Source: Qiania dongpingensis (lineage in GTDB: Bacteria > Bacillota > Clostridia > Lachnospirales > Lachnospiraceae). Taken from it: a stretch of 64,000 nt of DNA. The position numbers and the translations under genes are program-made. The DNA is taken from positions 434,001 to 498,000 of the forward strand of contig NZ_CP060634.1 of the NCBI RefSeq assembly GCF_014337195.1. Reading direction: 5' to 3'. Positions 61,604 through 64,000 of the stretch are shown one piece after another. Below the pieces are notes generated by a model. That model was not told where the DNA came from and did no database searches. It was given only the letters and a program-made list of their open reading frames with translations. Each line of letters begins with the position of its first letter. Within the stretch, counting starts at the first letter, position 1.

Positions 61604-62113
61604 CCTATATACTCCTATAAACTTTATATCTGTCAAATACCTCTCACCGCCCGAAAACGAATCAGCACCGTTAAGTATTCTTTCATTTTAATCTCTCATC
61701 GTACAAATGTCAAACAGACCGTTTAGTCCTTGAATATTTTCAAGACTAACTTGACTTATGAATCAGATGAGACAGGAGAAAATCCTTCCTCCTGCCGCAC
61801 CAAAGTATCTTCCGATTGCCTTGAAAGCTATTGAGGCGATTTGCTGCAGCAGAAAAGATTCCGGCAGAAAGATTCCGGGCCGGCCTAAAGGTGAACGCCG
61901 CAGGGCAGCGGCCGGTGTCTAACTTGGGCTTGATCAGAGCTTACTAAGAATGATTCCCAAAAATGTTTTATATCAGGCCCTTAAGCATAGCCCTCATATT
62001 TCTATTCACAGCCCCATGACGATCGAAGGGTTTCCCGTTCAACCGCCCAAATGAAAATGACTACTGCCGTAAAGCGGGAATATAATATAATAACTCTTCA
62101 GTCAGGGGCTATT
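61604..62113. other. Long intergenic region with a possible small ORF
   Basis: 510 bases without a recognised gene. On the plus strand an ATG at 61758 opens 54 codons (stop 61920-61922) with a basic C-terminus (GRKIPGRPKGERRR), and a further open stretch follows to about 62053. There is no good ribosome binding site and I cannot match either. They may be remnants of a decayed gene. Confidence 0.3.
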
Positions 62114-62758
62114 ATGCAGACCATAGAACAAAGGACCCTAGAGGATACCATGTATCTCGGACAGATTCCTGTATTCGTTTATCAGATCCATTACCCTTTT
62201 TTTGTCACCACATGTAATGAAGCTGCTGCTCGGGCCATAAATGAATACTACGCACAAGCCGCAAAAAAAGCAGAAAAACACTGCCGGACTGTTCTTTATA
62301 AACAGGCGGCCGAAAATGCAAAGTATATTCCTTTCAACTCGCCGCCTTTCAACAGCTATACCTTCGATGTCTCTTATAAGGTCACTTTTAATACTGGCTG
62401 TCTGACCAGCCTTTATATGGACACCTATCTTTTCATGGGCGGGGCACACGGAGAGACGACCAGAACATCGGACACATGGAACTTTAATACCGGCATGAAA
62501 CTGAGACTGAACGATTTTTATCCTTTGAACTTTGTTACTCTGCATAGTCTGCAGAAGAATCTGGAAAAGCAGGTCGAAGAGCGCTTAAAAATCACCCCCA
62601 GCTCTTATTTTGACAATTACAGTTCTCTTATTCAGAATACATTTAATCCAAACAGCTTTTATCTGCAGCCAGACGGCCTCGTGATTTATTTTCAGCAGTA
62701 TGACATAGCCCCATATTCCACTGGTACCCCGGAGTTTTCCGTTCCCTCCGCCATATGA
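62114..62758 (+). CDS. DUF3298/RsiV-like C-terminal domain protein
   Basis: The ATG at 62114 gives 214 residues; a start at 62051 is open but has no better signal. The C-terminal half has the DUF3298 pattern (TWNFNTGMKLRLNDFYP, FYLQPDGLVIYFQQYDIAPYSTGTPEF) found in RsiV and in deacetylase-associated proteins. The N-terminal part fits the companion DUF4163-type region. In RsiV this module binds lysozyme. Here there is no TM helix or signal peptide, so a cytoplasmic or unconventionally placed protein is implied. Confidence 0.78.
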   Translation: MQTIEQRTLEDTMYLGQIPVFVYQIHYPFFVTTCNEAAARAINEYYAQAAKKAEKHCRTVLYKQAAENAKYIPFNSPPFNSYTFDVSYKVTFNTGCLTSLYMDTYLFMGGAHGETTRTSDTWNFNTGMKLRLNDFYPLNFVTLHSLQKNLEKQVEERLKITPSSYFDNYSSLIQNTFNPNSFYLQPDGLVIYFQQYDIAPYSTGTPEFSVPSAI

Positions 62759-62859
62759 TCTCATGAACTGTCTTCTTATCGATACCCTGTATGTTTTGAT
62801 CTATTCGGCGGCTTTCACTTTTTCATACAAACTGCATAATATAGAGCAAATCAATTGTA

Positions 62860-63462
62860 ATGGAAAAACATATGAATGACGATCCTCGTGGAGCCATAGT
62901 CCAGCAGGGAAATATTATGCGTATAGATAACGCTTTGGTTGAAGATACTTCTTGTTTTGATAATTCCAGAGGCAGCATCGAGGTCTCTTACTCTGTACCA
63001 GAAGCAAACAATATCACTTCTATCCAGACGATCAGACTGAACCTCACTGGCAATACCGTCATCCTGGACTCATTCGGCCAAAACATGTGCATATGCTGCA
63101 TACAGCCGGGAATGTGGGTGAGCGCTATATTTTCAGCACGTATGACCAGAAGCATACCGCCGCAGTCAAATGCCTTTTTGATCATCGTGCAGGGAATGCC
63201 TCAGGCTCCCTCCGTGACCACGACTGACCGAGTCATCTTTGCCGATGTCCGCAACAATATGCTATTGACGGGAATCCCCTGGAACATCAACAGCCAGACC
63301 AGATTTGTAGTACCGAATTCCACCCCCATAACCAACCGCGCCGGACGGCCGGTCCAGCTCAGTGCTCTTCGCCCCGGACAGCTGGTCAGAATCACCCATG
63401 CTAATTTCCAGACTGCAAGTATTCCTCCGCAGACCACGGCATATAGCATACAAATTCTTTAG
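62860..63462 (+). CDS. Hypothetical protein with two related halves
   Basis: 200 residues, no signal peptide. The C-terminal parts of the two halves match each other: QPGMWVSAIFSARMTRSIPPQSNAFLI and RPGQLVRITHANFQTASIPPQTTAYSI, indicating duplication of a beta-rich domain of about 80-90 residues. It starts about 100 bases after the DUF3298-like gene on the same strand. I do not recognise the family; a beta-barrel (OB-like) repeat is one possibility. Confidence 0.65.
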   Translation: MEKHMNDDPRGAIVQQGNIMRIDNALVEDTSCFDNSRGSIEVSYSVPEANNITSIQTIRLNLTGNTVILDSFGQNMCICCIQPGMWVSAIFSARMTRSIPPQSNAFLIIVQGMPQAPSVTTTDRVIFADVRNNMLLTGIPWNINSQTRFVVPNSTPITNRAGRPVQLSALRPGQLVRITHANFQTASIPPQTTAYSIQIL

Positions 63463-63480
63463 AACCTGGATGTACCAAAA

Positions 63481-63514
63481 TAGGGCGATGACACTTTTCA
63501 GCAGCATCGCCCTA
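63481..63514. terminator. Bidirectional terminator
   Basis: A 10-bp perfect stem (TAGGGCGATG/CATCGCCCTA) between convergent genes, followed by TCTTT on the plus strand. Confidence 0.8.
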
Positions 63515-63558
63515 TCTTTCGAATATAAGGGGTCATACAAGAACCATCTGGTATTATT

Positions 63559-63969
63559 TTATACTTTCCATTTCTTCCCACAGCTTAAACAAACAGCATA
63601 GCCCTTCTTGCTGCTCAGACCTCCCATTACACTTCCTGCGGGTCCCGCTAATACACCGCCTGCCATCGCCCGGCCAATACTAAGTCTTTTATTCGTATAT
63701 GTTATACTTGTTGAACCGCATCTTGGACAAGATGCCTGCGAATGATAAGATCGTGTTTGCTTATTTAAAGCTTCTTGCAATTTCTCTCTCGAAGCCTTAA
63801 TCTTACTTTCTTTGTTTGAAAATCTGCCATATTTATCATGACAATTGCTGTCCGCCTTATTGTCTCGTTTCGCTTCCGCATATAAATCAAGAGGAAATCC
63901 ACAGTTGGGACACGCCGCTGCTTTATCGCTTACTTCTTTTCCACACTCCGGACACTTTATTAATGCCAT
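63559..63969 (-). CDS. Double zinc-ribbon protein
   Basis: 136 residues from the ATG at 63969. The N-terminal ribbon is CPECGKEVSDKAAACPNCGFPL; a second CxxC pair set follows near the C-terminus (CPRCGSTSITY and CLSCGKKW), with a Gly-rich segment between (IGRAMAGGVLAGPAGSVMGGLSSKKG). Such proteins are common in Lachnospiraceae; the function is unknown, possibly protein or nucleic acid binding. The region between the ribbons is basic. Confidence 0.82.
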   Translation of the reverse strand: MALIKCPECGKEVSDKAAACPNCGFPLDLYAEAKRDNKADSNCHDKYGRFSNKESKIKASREKLQEALNKQTRSYHSQASCPRCGSTSITYTNKRLSIGRAMAGGVLAGPAGSVMGGLSSKKGYAVCLSCGKKWKV

Positions 63970-64000
63970 ACTCAATCCCTCCCGACGTCTAATAATTCAA

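Noticed and set aside
1..64000. CRISPR arrays, insertion sequences, prophage genes
   Set aside because: I saw no regularly spaced direct repeats, no transposase or integrase motif and no phage structural gene.

Overview
The window looks like chromosomal DNA of a Gram-positive anaerobe of the Clostridia, most likely Lachnospiraceae-like. This is judged from moderate GC content, AGGAGG-type ribosome binding sites, TTGACA/TATAAT promoters, T-box leaders in front of leuS and of cysE-cysS, the cysE-cysS-mrnC-rlmB gene order, ferredoxin-dependent 2-oxoacid oxidation, ATP-type PEP carboxykinase and many one-component regulators. No species can be named from sequence reading alone. There are two tRNA genes and no insertion sequence, prophage or CRISPR array.

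Layout. 0-8.3 kb: nucleoside phosphorylase (cut at the left edge), an ECF sigma/anti-sigma pair divergent from a Cache-GGDEF diguanylate cyclase, a small Cys-rich protein next to rlmH, membrane proteins (YitT, AEC transporter) and a flavoprotein. 8.3-40.6 kb: a long block with every gene on the minus strand, devoted to uptake and breakdown of peptides and amino acids. It holds a Liv-type ABC transporter with a ureohydrolase and an M24 peptidase; a polar amino acid ABC transporter; a metal-ligand-less M24 hydrolase; AGCS and SSF sodium symporters; a gamma-glutamyl hydrolase; an enolase-superfamily epimerase-like protein; two M20 peptidases; an M29-like protein; a DegT-like PLP protein; a non-canonical NRAMP-family transporter; an FCD-type GntR regulator; and an operon korA-korB-korC-sucC-sucD-ferredoxin-racemase-aminotransferase-PepT. 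41-49.5 kb: a Kef-type antiporter divergent from a LysR regulator, pckA, leuS with T-box, and a galactokinase-family protein. 49.6-59 kb: tRNA-Thr, a CNNM/HlyC protein, cysE-cysS-mrnC-rlmB with a Cys T-box, ispF, a two-gene OpuC-type osmolyte importer, tRNA-Gly. 59-64 kb: small lipoprotein, coiled-coil, VOC, GNAT, DUF3298-like, duplicated-domain and zinc-ribbon proteins.

How the parts fit. The kor-suc operon can turn a transaminated amino acid into a 2-oxoacid, then acyl-CoA plus reduced ferredoxin, then free acid plus ATP. The same operon carries a peptidase, an Asp/Glu-type racemase and an aminotransferase, so it reads as a complete peptide-to-ATP route. Glutamate to succinate is the simplest assignment, but this is inference.

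The strongest new signal is a composite DNA element, TTGTNNA-N7-TTGTNNACAA. It occurs with exact spacing in front of the liv operon, the NRAMP-like operon, gntR itself and the kor operon, with a fifth one-mismatch copy over the -35 box of another promoter at 15.8 kb. It is the natural candidate operator for the GntR protein encoded in the middle of the block. At three of these loci the element lies just downstream of a promoter plus intrinsic-terminator module, which suggests a second, attenuation-like layer of control.
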